Of a stretch of DNA of 51,140 bases, positions 16,968 through 25,694 are shown in pieces. The stretch is from Bacillota bacterium. Lineage in GTDB: Bacteria > Bacillota > Clostridia > Oscillospirales > CAG-272. The stretch lies in NCBI GenBank assembly GCA_029219205.1, contig JAQXSY010000078.1, forward strand, positions 1 to 51,140, in the 5' to 3' direction. Position numbers and translations under genes: made by a program. Positions within the stretch are counted from its first letter, which is position 1. The number at the start of each line of letters is the position of its first letter. The notes beneath the pieces are model-generated. The model did not search any database. It was not told the DNA's origin and saw nothing but the letters and a program-made list of their open reading frames with translations.

Positions 16968-17402
16968 TTACTTATACATATCGGCAATGGCTTTTGTTGC
17001 CTGAACGGTTCCGCGCGGATGATGCGGAGGGGCATATACGGTTGAAATTAAGAGCGGACAGTTTCCGGTATTTATAATATTATGCCATGTTCCCGCGGGA
17101 ACAAAAACAGCATATCCTTCGGCAACGGGCCGCTGATAATTCAGCCTGTTTTCGGACGGACCCATAATAACCGTTCCGTTTCCGCTTTCAATCCTGAGAA
17201 ATTGATCATGATCCGGATGAAGCTCCAGCCCGACTTCTCCGCCGACAGGTATGTTCATCAACGTAAGCTGTAAATTCGGTCCGGTCCATAACGCGGTTCG
17301 ATATTTTGTATTTTGCTGAGCGGCTCTGTCAATATTCGTAACATACGGCGCAGGACCAAAATCGGTCATAGGTTTATGAAAGCAATTACTGTTTCGATTC
17401 AT
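16968..17402 (-). CDS. Cupin-domain protein
   Basis: The product is 144 residues, a single cupin barrel. The metal-site motifs are visible: GLELHPDHDQFLRIESG (two His, a His or Gln position and a Glu) and, at the second motif, PAGTWHNIINTG. Such small cupins are dioxygenases, sugar isomerases or binding proteins; the substrate is not evident. ATG 17402 is preceded by AAGGGAG; the frame could extend to 17459 but without a ribosome binding site. The gene stands alone. Upstream lie a LacI-type palindrome (17514-17525) and a long hairpin (17528-17575), which point to sugar-responsive control. Confidence 0.82.
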   Translation of the reverse strand: MNRNSNCFHKPMTDFGPAPYVTNIDRAAQQNTKYRTALWTGPNLQLTLMNIPVGGEVGLELHPDHDQFLRIESGNGTVIMGPSENRLNYQRPVAEGYAVFVPAGTWHNIINTGNCPLLISTVYAPPHHPRGTVQATKAIADMYK

Positions 17403-17513
17403 ATTACTTCTCCCTTCACGAGTAATTATATGAAAATTGCCTTTAGGCTGTGCAAACAAAACTGCGCAGGTTGCAAAAGAAACGGCAAAATCAGCCGCCC
17501 GGCGTTGAAAAAG

Positions 17514-17525
17514 TCAACCGGTTGA
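17514..17525 (-). promoter_or_regulatory. LacI-type operator candidate upstream of the cupin gene
   Basis: TCAACCGGTTGA is a perfect 12-bp palindrome with the central CG typical of LacI-family sites. It lies 112 bp before the cupin ATG and just downstream of a minus-strand TATAAT (17545-17540). No LacI-family gene is in the window. Confidence 0.5.
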
Positions 17526-17527
17526 AA

Positions 17528-17575
17528 AAACGGACATAAATTATAATACACTTGTATCATAATTTATGTCCGTTT
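17528..17575 (-). terminator. Long AT-rich hairpin after the XRE gene
   Basis: Arms at 17528-17550 and 17553-17575 pair over 23 bp with one mismatch and a 2-nt loop. On the minus strand the stem runs into a T tract, so it probably terminates the XRE regulator gene. It also overlaps a possible cupin promoter, so an operator role is an alternative. Confidence 0.6.
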
Positions 17576-17661
17576 ATGTCAAGAGAAACACAAAGATGCT
17601 GCTTAAGGACAGAACTCTGCTATCTGCCAAAAGAATAAGAAGAAATTATTGACTGTCAAAT

Positions 17662-17970
17662 TTATTGACTATCAACTATATTTTTCATGAGATTGAATAT
17701 GGAAATTTTAATGTCGCCGGGCAATTCGTTATAAATTCTTTCAAATTGTTCATAATCGACGCCGTCGCTGTTTTTTTCTTCTTTAAAAAATTCAGACAGA
17801 GTAATCCCAAATGCGTTACATATGGACTGTAATGTAACAATAGAAGGCAATGTCTCACGGTTAAACATATTTGTAATTGTTGACTGCGGCAAACCAGCTT
17901 CAACAGAAAGGCGATAGACCGACCAATTTCTATTTATTCGAAGTTGATTTATCTTTTTTAAAATATCCAT
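17662..17970 (-). CDS. XRE-family transcriptional regulator
   Basis: The product is 102 residues. The N-terminal helix-turn-helix is clear (INQLRINRNWSVYRLSVEAG, then PQSTITNMFNRETLPSIVTL), followed by a short acidic C-terminal tail. The size and lack of a sensor domain suggest a compact repressor. GGAAGGTG precedes the ATG. It is divergent from the TM2-protein gene, and the 151-bp gap between them contains ACATTTGTA sites over both promoters, so it probably represses both genes. Confidence 0.88.
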   Translation of the reverse strand: MDILKKINQLRINRNWSVYRLSVEAGLPQSTITNMFNRETLPSIVTLQSICNAFGITLSEFFKEEKNSDGVDYEQFERIYNELPGDIKISIFNLMKNIVDSQ

Positions 17971-17996
17971 AGGTCTAACACCTTCCTTATGTATTT

Positions 17997-18066
17997 ATTA
18001 TACTGCACATTTGTAAAATATTATTTACCCAAATGTATTGACTTTGATATACATTTGTAGTATAAT
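17997..18066. promoter_or_regulatory. Divergent promoters with XRE operator
   Basis: Rightward: TTGACT (18038-18043), 17-nt spacer, TATAAT (18061-18066). Leftward: TATAAT (18002-17997). CAAATGTAT (18030-18038) and ATACATTTG (18049-18057) form an inverted repeat over the rightward -35, and a third ACATTTGTA (18007-18015) flanks the leftward -10. ACATTTGTA copies at 18007 and 18051 are 44 bp apart, about four helical turns. Confidence 0.75.
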
Positions 18067-18121
18067 AATTGTTGAGATGTAATGCGATTTTTCACATTAT
18101 GAATAAGGAGGAGCGATTATA

Positions 18122-18526
18122 ATGGAAAACAGCCAGGAAACAGTAAATGTTCAAACCGGAGAGACAAAATTCTGCAAAGAATGCGGCGAGAAAATCGCGG
18201 CAAAAGCCGAGATTTGTCCAAAATGCGGATGCAGAGTTGAAGCACCCGCCGCCGCAGCTGCTGCGCCGCAAATTGTTATCAATAACAGCAACCAAAATTC
18301 CAATCAGAATATAAATCAAATATCCGCGATGATGAAAGTAAAACAAAGGAATAAATTGGTTGCATTTTTCTTATGTCTGTTTTTAGGCTTTTTGGGCGCA
18401 CACAAATTCTATGAAGGCAAGACCGGTATGGGTGTTTTATATCTTTTTACAGGCGGTCTGTTCGGCATCGGTGTTATTATCGATTTAATCACGATTCTAT
18501 TTAAACCTAATCCTTATTTTGTATAA
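18122..18526 (+). CDS. Zinc-ribbon TM2-domain membrane protein
   Basis: The product is 134 residues. A zinc ribbon (CKECGEKI...CPKCGCRV, about 18-40) is followed by an Ala-rich and Asn/Gln-rich linker and a TM2 domain with two helices (about 79-95 and 103-125) joined by a [13 protein letters not shown] turn. TM2 proteins are small membrane proteins of uncertain role. GGAGG precedes the ATG. The gene has its own consensus promoter overlapped by the putative XRE operator, and a terminator at 18597. It is likely induced when the XRE protein is released. Confidence 0.85.
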   Translation: MENSQETVNVQTGETKFCKECGEKIAAKAEICPKCGCRVEAPAAAAAAPQIVINNSNQNSNQNINQISAMMKVKQRNKLVAFFLCLFLGFLGAHKFYEGKTGMGVLYLFTGGLFGIGVIIDLITILFKPNPYFV

Positions 18527-18596
18527 AAAAAAGCAGCCGATTGAACGGTTAGCTTAAAAATAATGAGTTTTCTTCTTTATAATAGTTAAGTTTAGA

Positions 18597-18632
18597 CAGT
18601 CTCACTTTTTATTTGTGAGACTGCCGTTTTTT
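18597..18632 (+). terminator. Terminator of the TM2-protein gene
   Basis: CAGTCTCAC (18597-18605) pairs with GTGAGACTG (18615-18623) and is followed by CCG and six T residues. It lies 70 bp after the gene. Confidence 0.85.
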
Positions 18633-18939
18633 AACGGTTGCAGAGAAATACTTTAACTAAATGGGAAAAACAAAAAAGCCCCGACCGAAATGTCGGAACT
18701 CTGTTATTTTGTCCTACATGCGCGATTAAAAACCCATTTTGTTTTCTGCGTCGGCGTATTTTTTTCCGTTAAAAAAAAGACCTCAAAACCTGCGCGAAGC
18801 ACAGAAATTTTTTTGAACGTCCCATCTGCCGCAAAAGATTAAACCACAAAATTCTGATGTGGGGTTGAACCGACAAGGCTTTTTAACTGCTTTGAGCAGC
18901 GAATTTGCCTGAATTATTCATTATTCAGTTATTATTATA

Positions 18940-19012
18940 TTGCCAATAAATAAAAATGGCAAGGCGAAGCCTTGCAAAACACTTTTTCACTATTCACTAT
19001 TACTTATTACTT
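18940..19012. repeat. Stem-loop element resembling a miniature dispersed repeat
   Basis: GCAAGGC-GAA-GCCTTGC (18959-18975) is flanked by short TTATTC/CACTATT-type repeats on both sides. TTGCCA (18940-18945) can alternatively pair with TGGCAA (18957-18962). From memory this composition resembles small dispersed elements seen between genes in gut Clostridia. Only one copy is in the window. Confidence 0.35.
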
Positions 19013-19060
19013 CCAAAACCCAAAAGGCGAATTTAGTAAAGAGTGAAGAAGGTAACAAGT

Positions 19061-19090
19061 AAGCCCCAAAGACTGATGCCTTTGGGGCTT
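19061..19090 (-). terminator. Terminator of tRNA-Leu
   Basis: AAGCCCCAAAG (19061-19071) pairs with CTTTGGGGCTT (19080-19090), directly abutting the CCA end of the tRNA. The T tract is weak. Confidence 0.65.
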
Positions 19091-19177
19091 TGGTGCCGGT
19101 GGCGGGGGTCGAACCCGCATGGTATCGCTACCACCGGATTTTGAGTCCGGCACGTCTGCCAATTCCATCACACCGGC
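19091..19177 (-). tRNA. tRNA-Leu (anticodon CAA)
   Basis: This is an 87-nt class II tRNA with an encoded CCA end. The acceptor arms GCCGGTG/CACCGGC pair. The anticodon stem CCGGA/TCCGG closes the loop CTCAAAA, giving anticodon CAA (reads UUG). A long variable arm (TGGTAGC-GATACCA) and the T-loop GTTCGACCC are present. A good promoter lies upstream at 19192-19220 and a hairpin follows the CCA. Confidence 0.95.
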
Positions 19178-19191
19178 ATATACAATTTCAT

Positions 19192-19220
19192 ATTATAGCA
19201 TAAAATTTCATATTATGCAA
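19192..19220 (-). promoter_or_regulatory. Promoter of tRNA-Leu
   Basis: On the minus strand TTGCAT (19220-19215), a 17-nt spacer and TATAAT (19197-19192) lie 15 bp upstream of the tRNA. Confidence 0.8.
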
Positions 19221-19247
19221 GTATAAATTTTATTTTCGGAGCGTAAT

Positions 19248-20579
19248 ATGATTAATTTTTTATGCGAACGAATTTTCGGACCGTTTTTACCGGTATTTCT
19301 CATCTGCGCCGGCATTTTTCTGGCCTTCAGGCTGCGCGGCACACTGCTGCGCCGTCCTGCCGGGATAATTCGTTCGATATTTACCCGCGCCGAAAAAAAT
19401 GAAAAGTCGCCGTTTATCGCAGTCGCGCTGTCGCTTGCAGGCACGCTCGGCGTCGGGAACATAACCGGCGTCGCGGCGGCGATAAAGACCGGCGGACCGG
19501 GCGCGGTATTCTGGATGTGGGCGGCGGCGCTGGCCGCCATGCCGGTAAGGTACAGCGAAATAGTGCTTTCCGTAAAATTCTGCAAAACCGAAGCCGGCGC
19601 CGCAGATTACATACGTTTGACAGGCAAAGCTCCCGCCGCCGCCGCTTTTTCCGCTTTGTGCGTCGCCGCATCGTTCACCATAGGAAACACGGTTCAGGTA
19701 AACGCCGCCGCAGAAGCCGTTTCGTATATGCTCCCTTCTCTTCCGCCGATTATTGTAGGGATAGCCTTCGCTCTGACGGTTCTTTTGGTAACCACCGGCG
19801 GATACGACCGAGTCGGAAAATTTTCCGCGGTTGTTATACCGGTTCTTTCGCTCGGATACGTACTGCTCTCGCTTGCCGTAATAATACCGAGGGCATCGGA
19901 GCTCCCGTCGATCATTTCACTGATAGTAAGCAGCGCGTTTCACTTTGAAAGCGCCGCCGGAGGAATTGCGGGTTTCCTCTGTTCTTCGGCGGTGCGTGTC
20001 GGAGTATCTCGCGGCATCCTGTCAAATGAGGCAGGCTGCGGAACAGCTTCATACGCGCACGGCGCAACGGGAGGGGATCCGGCGAGACGCGGCTGCTTCG
20101 GGCTTTTTGAAGTCTTCGCGGACACCATACTTATGTGCTCGCTGACCGCATTCACGATTCTGCTCGCGCCTCCGTCGGAGCTTGACGGCACTGCTTTGGC
20201 CATTGAATCGTTTTCGGCACCGTTCGGCGCGGCAGGTGAAGCGGTTGGTATATTCATAGCGCTCTCAACAGCGGTATACGCACTCGCTTCGGTTGTATGC
20301 TGGTCGCATTACGGCGTGCGCGCGCTGACCTTTTTTACGCACAATCCCATAGCTCGTCGAATCTATCTTCCGCTGTTTTCCGCGGCGTGCGTAACCGGAG
20401 CGGTCATGGCGCATTCGGAGGTATGGAAACTTGCCGATTTGTCGGTTGCAATGATGACAGTGCTGAATTCCTCCTGCGTATGCGCGTCGGCAGGTTATGT
20501 CGCAGAGGAAACCTTACGCTTTTTCGGAAAAAAACACAAATACGGCTCCGCAAAGAGAAAGGGACGAAGCGCCGCCTGA
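19248..20579 (+). CDS. Amino acid carrier protein (AGCS family, sodium symporter)
   Basis: The product is 443 residues, an integral membrane protein with about ten helices. The alanine/glycine:cation symporter signature is clear: GTLGVGNITGVAAAIKTGGP followed by GAVFWMW (about 63-90), and SNEAGCGTASYAHGA (about 255-270). It imports small neutral amino acids with sodium ions. It is slightly short compared with the usual 450-500 residues, with compact loops. CGGAG precedes the ATG. It stands alone between the divergent tRNA and the convergent fucosidase gene, with a shared terminator at 20559-20593. Confidence 0.88.
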   Translation: MINFLCERIFGPFLPVFLICAGIFLAFRLRGTLLRRPAGIIRSIFTRAEKNEKSPFIAVALSLAGTLGVGNITGVAAAIKTGGPGAVFWMWAAALAAMPVRYSEIVLSVKFCKTEAGAADYIRLTGKAPAAAAFSALCVAASFTIGNTVQVNAAAEAVSYMLPSLPPIIVGIAFALTVLLVTTGGYDRVGKFSAVVIPVLSLGYVLLSLAVIIPRASELPSIISLIVSSAFHFESAAGGIAGFLCSSAVRVGVSRGILSNEAGCGTASYAHGATGGDPARRGCFGLFEVFADTILMCSLTAFTILLAPPSELDGTALAIESFSAPFGAAGEAVGIFIALSTAVYALASVVCWSHYGVRALTFFTHNPIARRIYLPLFSAACVTGAVMAHSEVWKLADLSVAMMTVLNSSCVCASAGYVAEETLRFFGKKHKYGSAKRKGRSAA

Positions 20580-20593
20580 GCGCACCGTCCCTT
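20559..20593. terminator. Terminator between symporter and fucosidase genes
   Basis: AAGGGACG (20559-20566) pairs with CGTCCCTT (20586-20593) around an inner GCGC/GCGC stem, followed by TTAATTTTT. The stem starts inside the end of the symporter gene. Confidence 0.75.
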
Positions 20594-20601
20594 AATTTTT
20601 A

Positions 20602-21942
20602 TCATTTTTCGAAAACGCTGATGTCTCTCAGATGTACCGTATCGCGCGCGCCGGTTACAAACAGCGTCAATTTATCAGTTCTTACGTTTGACAGCTGGCA
20701 AATCTTGCGGTGACCGACAGTATAGCCCTCATAAACGCGCACACCTTCTCCGTTGATAATGCGGAAGGTCTCAATGCGCTGACCTTTTGTCAGATCCTCC
20801 ATAATATTCATAAAGCCGATATCATGATATCCGTCCAACGTGATTTCAAACTTGCACTGAGTATCGCTGTCCATTTCTATCTGGCGAATCTCGCAGGGCA
20901 GCTTTTTCTTCTCGCCGAACGCGTTTTCAAGCGCTTCTCCGAGCTCTTTAAGTCTTGCGATATCACGCGGGTCAAATCTTCCGGACGGCATCGGAGGAAT
21001 ATTAAGGTTGAATGAAGTATTCGCGCCGCAGGAATTAAGGTATGTATTGAAAAGACGGTCAAGCGAATGAGGCTCTTCGTTTTCATGATAGAACCAGCCG
21101 TAACGGATCGACATATCGATTTCCGCGCCTGCAAAGCCAAGACTCTTTGCATACATTATATTATTCAGCTCGCCGATATTCTGATCGTGATTATACATAT
21201 ACGTAAGATCGCCGTTAAGCGGACCCTTGCCGGTCTGGGGCTCGCATCTGAAGCATAAATCTGTCGGCACAACCGCCCACTCTGAGCGGCGCGCCTGACC
21301 TGCCTCGTTTCCGCACCAACGTACGTCGGGACCGAAATCGTTAAAGATCGACGCATTAGGCTGATACTTTCTTATCAGTGAAATATAGCGGTCGTAATCA
21401 TACACCTGTCTTCTGCCGTTCGGACCTTCGCCGCAGGCGCCGTCGAACCAGACCATAAACAGTTCGCCGTAACCGGTAAGCAGCTCTTCAAGCTGATTGC
21501 AGTAGTAGTCGTTGTATGCTTCCGTTCCGTAAAGCTTGCAGTTTCTGTCCCAGGGAGAAAGGTATACGCCGAATTTAATTCCGCCTCTGCGGCATGCGTC
21601 GGCGCATTCGCGGACAACGTCGCCCTTGCCGTCTTTCCACGGACTGTTCTTAACGCAGTGCTCCGTGTACTTGCTGGGCCACAGACAAAAGCCGTCGTGA
21701 TGCTTTGCTGTGAGAACCAGACCCTTCATTCCGGCGGATTTGATCGCTTCAACCCATTCGTCACAGTTCAGATCGTAAGGATTGAAAATTTTTTCGTCCT
21801 CGTTTCCAAGTCCCCACTCAAGATTTGTATAGGTATTGACCGTAAAATGAACGAATGCGTAAAACTCCGTGTCAAACCAGTCCAGCTGACGCTTTGAAGG
21901 AACAACCGACGCAGCGGACTTTAAAAATTCCTTAAATTCCAT
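20602..21942 (-). CDS. Alpha-L-fucosidase, family GH29
   Basis: The product is 446 residues without a signal peptide, so it is probably cytoplasmic. GH29 hallmarks are present: AKHHDGFCLWPSKYT (about 79-93) and the nucleophile motif VWFDGACGEG with Asp167. The C-terminal part (about 350-446) is a beta-sandwich. The enzyme releases L-fucose from imported oligosaccharides by a retaining mechanism. The length and WFDG context suggest the alpha-1,3/1,4-specific subfamily, which is inference. GAGAGG precedes the ATG and a TTGAAT-N17-TATAAT promoter lies 50 bp upstream. No fucose permease, isomerase or kinase is nearby. Confidence 0.9.
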   Translation of the reverse strand: MEFKEFLKSAASVVPSKRQLDWFDTEFYAFVHFTVNTYTNLEWGLGNEDEKIFNPYDLNCDEWVEAIKSAGMKGLVLTAKHHDGFCLWPSKYTEHCVKNSPWKDGKGDVVRECADACRRGGIKFGVYLSPWDRNCKLYGTEAYNDYYCNQLEELLTGYGELFMVWFDGACGEGPNGRRQVYDYDRYISLIRKYQPNASIFNDFGPDVRWCGNEAGQARRSEWAVVPTDLCFRCEPQTGKGPLNGDLTYMYNHDQNIGELNNIMYAKSLGFAGAEIDMSIRYGWFYHENEEPHSLDRLFNTYLNSCGANTSFNLNIPPMPSGRFDPRDIARLKELGEALENAFGEKKKLPCEIRQIEMDSDTQCKFEITLDGYHDIGFMNIMEDLTKGQRIETFRIINGEGVRVYEGYTVGHRKICQLSNVRTDKLTLFVTGARDTVHLRDISVFEK

Positions 21943-21993
21943 AATTAATATCCTCTCTGAAAGATTTTTCTGAGAATTTTATGCATTTTTTGC

Positions 21994-22022
21994 ATTATAC
22001 CATAACAAAAAAAAATATTCAA
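21994..22022 (-). promoter_or_regulatory. Promoter of the fucosidase gene
   Basis: On the minus strand TTGAAT (22022-22017), 17-nt T-rich spacer, TATAAT (21999-21994). The leader is about 45 nt. Confidence 0.75.
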
Positions 22023-22155
22023 TATCTATTTCGATTCAAAAACATTTTACAGGTTGGTTTTTAAGACATCGAAGCAAAATATCCGCTCTTTTGGAATAAG
22101 AGAGCTCGTTTAACCGCCCGCCAAAAACACAGTTACGCCGTATGCGGCGCATCGC

Positions 22156-22251
22156 GGCAAAATAAAATTTTGCAAAGAAATTTATATAAATATATTGACA
22201 AATTATATAAAGCGTGATATTATATTAATAAAAGGAGTTACAATATACTCC
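22156..22251 (+). promoter_or_regulatory. Promoter and inverted repeats of the RHH-clpB operon
   Basis: TTGACA (22195-22200), 17-nt spacer and TATTAT (22218-22223). GCAAAAT-AAA-ATTTTGC (22156-22172) lies upstream and GGAGT-N8-ACTCC (22234-22251) at the start of the transcript. Neither a CIRCE element nor a CtsR box is present. The repeats are candidate sites for the RHH protein. Confidence 0.65.
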
Positions 22252-22274
22252 GAGGAAAGGGTTGGTTAACCTAT

Positions 22275-22937
22275 ATGAAAAAAACATTATACAGTCTGAT
22301 GCTTTCCGACGACGTCATGCGCGAGATTGACGCGCTCGCTCACAGAATGGGTACGAACCGCTCGAACCTCGTCAACATGATACTTGCGGAACGTGTTGAG
22401 ATGCAGACGCCGGAGCAGCAGATAAGCGACATTTTCAGCGAAATCGAGCGGCTGCTTTCCGCATCGCGCGAGCTGGTTCCGTTTTTTACGCCCAATGCCC
22501 AGCGGGTTGCGGTACGCTCAAGTCTTGAATATAAATACCGTCCGACACTCAGATATGAAGTTGAGCTTGCAAGCGGATTTGTTCCCGGGGAGCCTATCGG
22601 AACACTGACCGCAAGCTTCCGTACGCAATCGCAGGGACTGCTTGAACTTCTCGGACGATTTTTCCGTTGTCTCGGACGGATTGAGGAGCGAACGCTTCCG
22701 ATAGGAGTAGCATATTCGATAGAAAACGGACGGTTTACACGCGAACTCTCGTATCCGGTAAAGCGAAGCGGCTCCGGAGGCAGCAGCGCTCTCGACGCAA
22801 ACGAGATTTCACGCGCGATAACCGATTATGTCAGCCTGATAGACAAGATGCTTAAGGCGTGCGTCGGAGGCGCGGATTCGCAGACGCTCGCAGATATGTA
22901 TTCCGCGGACCTCGAAAAGCGTGCCGTCCTTATCTGA
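22275..22937 (+). CDS. Ribbon-helix-helix protein upstream of clpB
   Basis: The product is 220 residues. Residues 1-42 (YSLMLSDDVMREIDALA, then GTNRSNLVNMILAERVEM) form a ribbon-helix-helix DNA-binding unit. The rest (about 50-220) is a larger domain of unknown fold with helices and a beta segment around RYEVELASGF. It is longer than CopG-type repressors. clpB follows after 40 bp, and there is one good promoter before both genes, so this protein may control the chaperone; that is inference from position. The nearest Shine-Dalgarno (GGAAAGG) lies 14 nt from the ATG with a GGTTGGTTAACC hairpin between, an unusual spacing. Confidence 0.78.
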   Translation: MKKTLYSLMLSDDVMREIDALAHRMGTNRSNLVNMILAERVEMQTPEQQISDIFSEIERLLSASRELVPFFTPNAQRVAVRSSLEYKYRPTLRYEVELASGFVPGEPIGTLTASFRTQSQGLLELLGRFFRCLGRIEERTLPIGVAYSIENGRFTRELSYPVKRSGSGGSSALDANEISRAITDYVSLIDKMLKACVGGADSQTLADMYSADLEKRAVLI

Positions 22938-22977
22938 TTAATTAAAAACCCGACAAATCCGGAAAGGGATGAATTAT

Positions 22978-25617
22978 ATGAATGCAGAAAAATTCACTCA
23001 GAAAACCATAGAAACAATAAATGCAGCACAGAATCTTGCGCGCGAAAGACAGAATCAGACAATAATGCCCGAGCATCTGCTCTATGCTCTTCTTTCGCAG
23101 GAAGGCGGGCTTGTCGGCACGCTGGTGTACAGAATAGGTCAAAAGTCCGGAAACACGGATGTTGTGGGAGCGATGCTCGGAGAGCTCAATGCAGCGATAA
23201 ACCGTCTGCCCAAAGTCACGGGTACAAGCGACGAGCTTTATCCTTCGAGAGAGGTTTCCGCAGTTCTCAGATTTGCGGAAAAAGTCGCCGGACAGCTTAA
23301 GGACGAATATATATCGGTCGAGCATCTAATGCTCGGACTGCTTGCGGAAGGCGGACGCACAATTCAGGACGTCTGCTCAAAATACGGCATAACAAAACAG
23401 AGCTTCACCGACGAACTGGCAAAGGTCAAGACTTCGCCGGTCACAAGCGATAATCCGGAGGACACCTACGACGTTCTTGCCAAATACGGCACCGATCTTG
23501 TTGAACGTGCGCGCGAACAGAAGCTTGATCCGGTTATCGGGCGTGATTCCGAAATAAGAAGCGTTATCCGCATACTTTCGCGTAAAAGCAAGAACAATCC
23601 CGTACTGATAGGCGAGCCGGGCGTCGGAAAAACAGCGATTGCGGAAGGACTTGCGCAGCGTATAGTGCGTGAAGACGTACCGGACGGTCTGAAGGACAAA
23701 ACAATATTCTCGCTCGACATGGGCGCGCTCGTTGCCGGCGCAAAGTACCGCGGAGAATTTGAGGAAAGGCTCAAGGCGGTTCTTAACGAGGTCAAGAAAG
23801 CGGAAGGCAAAATCATTCTGTTTATCGACGAGCTGCACACAATAGTAGGCGCAGGAAAAACGGAAGGCTCCATGGACGCCGGAAACCTGCTTAAGCCAAT
23901 GCTTGCGCGCGGCGAGCTGCACTGCATCGGCGCGACAACGCTCGACGAATACAGAAAATATATTGAAAAAGACGCGGCGCTTGAGCGCCGTTTCCAGCCC
24001 GTAATGGTAGACGAGCCGAGCGTTGAGGACACAATCTCAATACTTCGCGGACTCAGGGAAAGATATGAGATCTTCCACGGTGTAAAGATACACGACAACG
24101 CTCTCGTATCCGCGGCGACGCTGTCGCACCGTTACATCACCGACAGATTCCTTCCGGACAAAGCGATTGACCTTGTCGACGAGGCCTGCGCAATGATAAG
24201 GACAGAAATTGATTCAATGCCGAGCGAGCTTGACGATCTCAGACGCGACATTATGCAGCTTGAGATTGAGGAAATGTCGCTGAAGAAAGAGGACGACCAG
24301 CTTTCGAAGGACAGGCTCGCAAAGCTTACTGCGGAGCTTGCCGAAAAGAAGGATAAATTCAACGAAATGAAGGCTCGCTGGGAATCCGAAAAGCAGGCAA
24401 CCGAAAACGTAAAGAAGCTGAAGGCTGATATTGAAAAAATGACCGGCGACATGGAGCAGGCTCAGCTCCGCGGAGAGTATGAAAAGGCCGCAAAGCTCCA
24501 GTATTCGGATTTGCCGGCGCTTCAGAAAAAGCTTGAAGAAGCGGAAAAAGCGACCGAGCGCCAGAATCAGAACATGCTCGTACGTTCAACAGTAACCGAC
24601 GAAGAAATTGCAGAGGTAGTCGCGCGCTGGACGGGCATACCCGTATCAAAGCTGGTTGAAGGAGAACGCGAAAAGCTGCTTCACCTTGAAGACATTCTTC
24701 ACCGGCGCGTAATCGGTCAGAATGAAGCGGTCAGACTCGTAAGCGAAGCAATACAGCGTTCGCGCGCAGGAATTTCGGATCCGAACAGACCGATTGGAAG
24801 CTTTATGTTCCTCGGCCCGACCGGCGTCGGAAAAACCGAGCTTGCAAAAACGCTTGCAGAGTGTCTGTTTGACGACGAGCACAACCTTGTCAGAATCGAT
24901 ATGACTGAATACATGGAAAAATTCAGCGTATCCCGTCTTATCGGAGCGCCTCCCGGATACGTAGGCTACGACGAAGGCGGTCAGCTCACGGAGGCGGTCA
25001 GACGTCATCCGTACAGCGTCGTTCTTTTCGACGAGGTGGAAAAAGCTCATCCGGACGTATTCAATATTCTGCTTCAGATTCTCGACGACGGACGTATAAC
25101 AGACAGTCAGGGAAGAACGGTCGATTTCAAGAATACGATTATAATTCTGACTTCAAACCTCGGCAGCCAGTACCTGCTCGACGGAATAACTCCGGAAGGA
25201 GAAATCTGCGAGAGCGCGCGTTCAAAGGTCATGGCAGAGCTGCGCGCGTCGTTCAGACCGGAATTTCTAAACAGACTTGACGAAATTGTCATGTTCAAGC
25301 CGCTGACAAAGGCAAATCTCAGCGGAATAATCGACAATCTGCTCTCCGGACTCAGAAAGCGTTTGGAGGAAAGAGACGCGGGAGGCGGCCTCAGGCTTGA
25401 AGTTACCGACGCCGCAAAGGAGCTTATCATCGACAACGGATACGACCCGGTATACGGCGCCCGTCCGCTTAAGAGATACCTGCAAGGCACCGCTGAAACT
25501 CTTATCGCAAAGGAGATACTTTCCGGAAATCTGACCTCCGGTTCGACAATCGTTCTGGACGCCGAAAACGGCAAGCTCGTATGCCGTCCGGTATATAATG
25601 CGGAAATTCTAAATTAA
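22978..25617 (+). CDS. clpB: ATP-dependent chaperone ClpB
   Basis: The product is 879 residues. Order: Clp_N repeats (about 1-145), first AAA+ domain with Walker [10 protein letters not shown] (212-220), a long coiled-coil middle domain (about 400-520), and second AAA+ domain with Walker [10 protein letters not shown] (about 610) followed by a D2-small domain. The long middle domain and lack of a ClpP-binding loop identify ClpB, the disaggregase that works with DnaK, rather than ClpC. ATG 22978 is favoured because AAAGGG lies 8 nt upstream; the ATG at 22969 overlaps that site. It is in an operon with the RHH gene and ends at a strong bidirectional terminator. Confidence 0.95.
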   Translation: MNAEKFTQKTIETINAAQNLARERQNQTIMPEHLLYALLSQEGGLVGTLVYRIGQKSGNTDVVGAMLGELNAAINRLPKVTGTSDELYPSREVSAVLRFAEKVAGQLKDEYISVEHLMLGLLAEGGRTIQDVCSKYGITKQSFTDELAKVKTSPVTSDNPEDTYDVLAKYGTDLVERAREQKLDPVIGRDSEIRSVIRILSRKSKNNPVLIGEPGVGKTAIAEGLAQRIVREDVPDGLKDKTIFSLDMGALVAGAKYRGEFEERLKAVLNEVKKAEGKIILFIDELHTIVGAGKTEGSMDAGNLLKPMLARGELHCIGATTLDEYRKYIEKDAALERRFQPVMVDEPSVEDTISILRGLRERYEIFHGVKIHDNALVSAATLSHRYITDRFLPDKAIDLVDEACAMIRTEIDSMPSELDDLRRDIMQLEIEEMSLKKEDDQLSKDRLAKLTAELAEKKDKFNEMKARWESEKQATENVKKLKADIEKMTGDMEQAQLRGEYEKAAKLQYSDLPALQKKLEEAEKATERQNQNMLVRSTVTDEEIAEVVARWTGIPVSKLVEGEREKLLHLEDILHRRVIGQNEAVRLVSEAIQRSRAGISDPNRPIGSFMFLGPTGVGKTELAKTLAECLFDDEHNLVRIDMTEYMEKFSVSRLIGAPPGYVGYDEGGQLTEAVRRHPYSVVLFDEVEKAHPDVFNILLQILDDGRITDSQGRTVDFKNTIIILTSNLGSQYLLDGITPEGEICESARSKVMAELRASFRPEFLNRLDEIVMFKPLTKANLSGIIDNLLSGLRKRLEERDAGGGLRLEVTDAAKELIIDNGYDPVYGARPLKRYLQGTAETLIAKEILSGNLTSGSTIVLDAENGKLVCRPVYNAEILN

Positions 25618-25641
25618 AAGCTCTTATCCGTTTCGGACATT

Positions 25642-25678
25642 AAAAATCGGAGACTGTTTAACAGTCTCCGATTTTTTT
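25642..25678. terminator. Bidirectional terminator between clpB and alaS
   Basis: Arms at 25642-25658 and 25660-25676 (core CGGAGACTGTT/AACAGTCTCCG) with A and T runs outside. It serves the convergent clpB and alaS genes. Confidence 0.9.
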
Positions 25679-25694
25679 TAAGATAAAATATTTC

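Larger units (their letters stand above)
18527..19060. other. Gene-free region with repeat-like stem-loops
   Basis: This AT-rich stretch holds the terminator at 18597-18632, a GC-rich fragment near 18676 (CCGACCGAAATGTCGG) and the stem-loop element at 18940-19012. No open frame with a ribosome binding site is present. Confidence 0.5.
21943..22274. other. Divergent promoter region between fucosidase and RHH-clpB
   Basis: It contains the leftward fucosidase promoter (21994-22022), the rightward RHH-clpB promoter (22195-22223) and two inverted repeats near the latter (22156-22172, 22234-22251). No gene is seen in it. Confidence 0.6.

Noticed and set aside
19091..19177. tRNA-Leu as an integration site for a mobile element
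   Set aside because: No integrase gene and no repeated copy of the tRNA 3' end were seen nearby.
21943..22274. CIRCE or CtsR operator for clpB
   Set aside because: No TTAGCACTC-N9-GAGTGCTAA element and no tandem GGTCAAA heptads were found; the inverted repeats present have other sequences.
22275..22937. RHH protein as antitoxin of a toxin-antitoxin pair
   Set aside because: The neighbour is clpB, not a small toxin, and the protein is far longer than RHH antitoxins.
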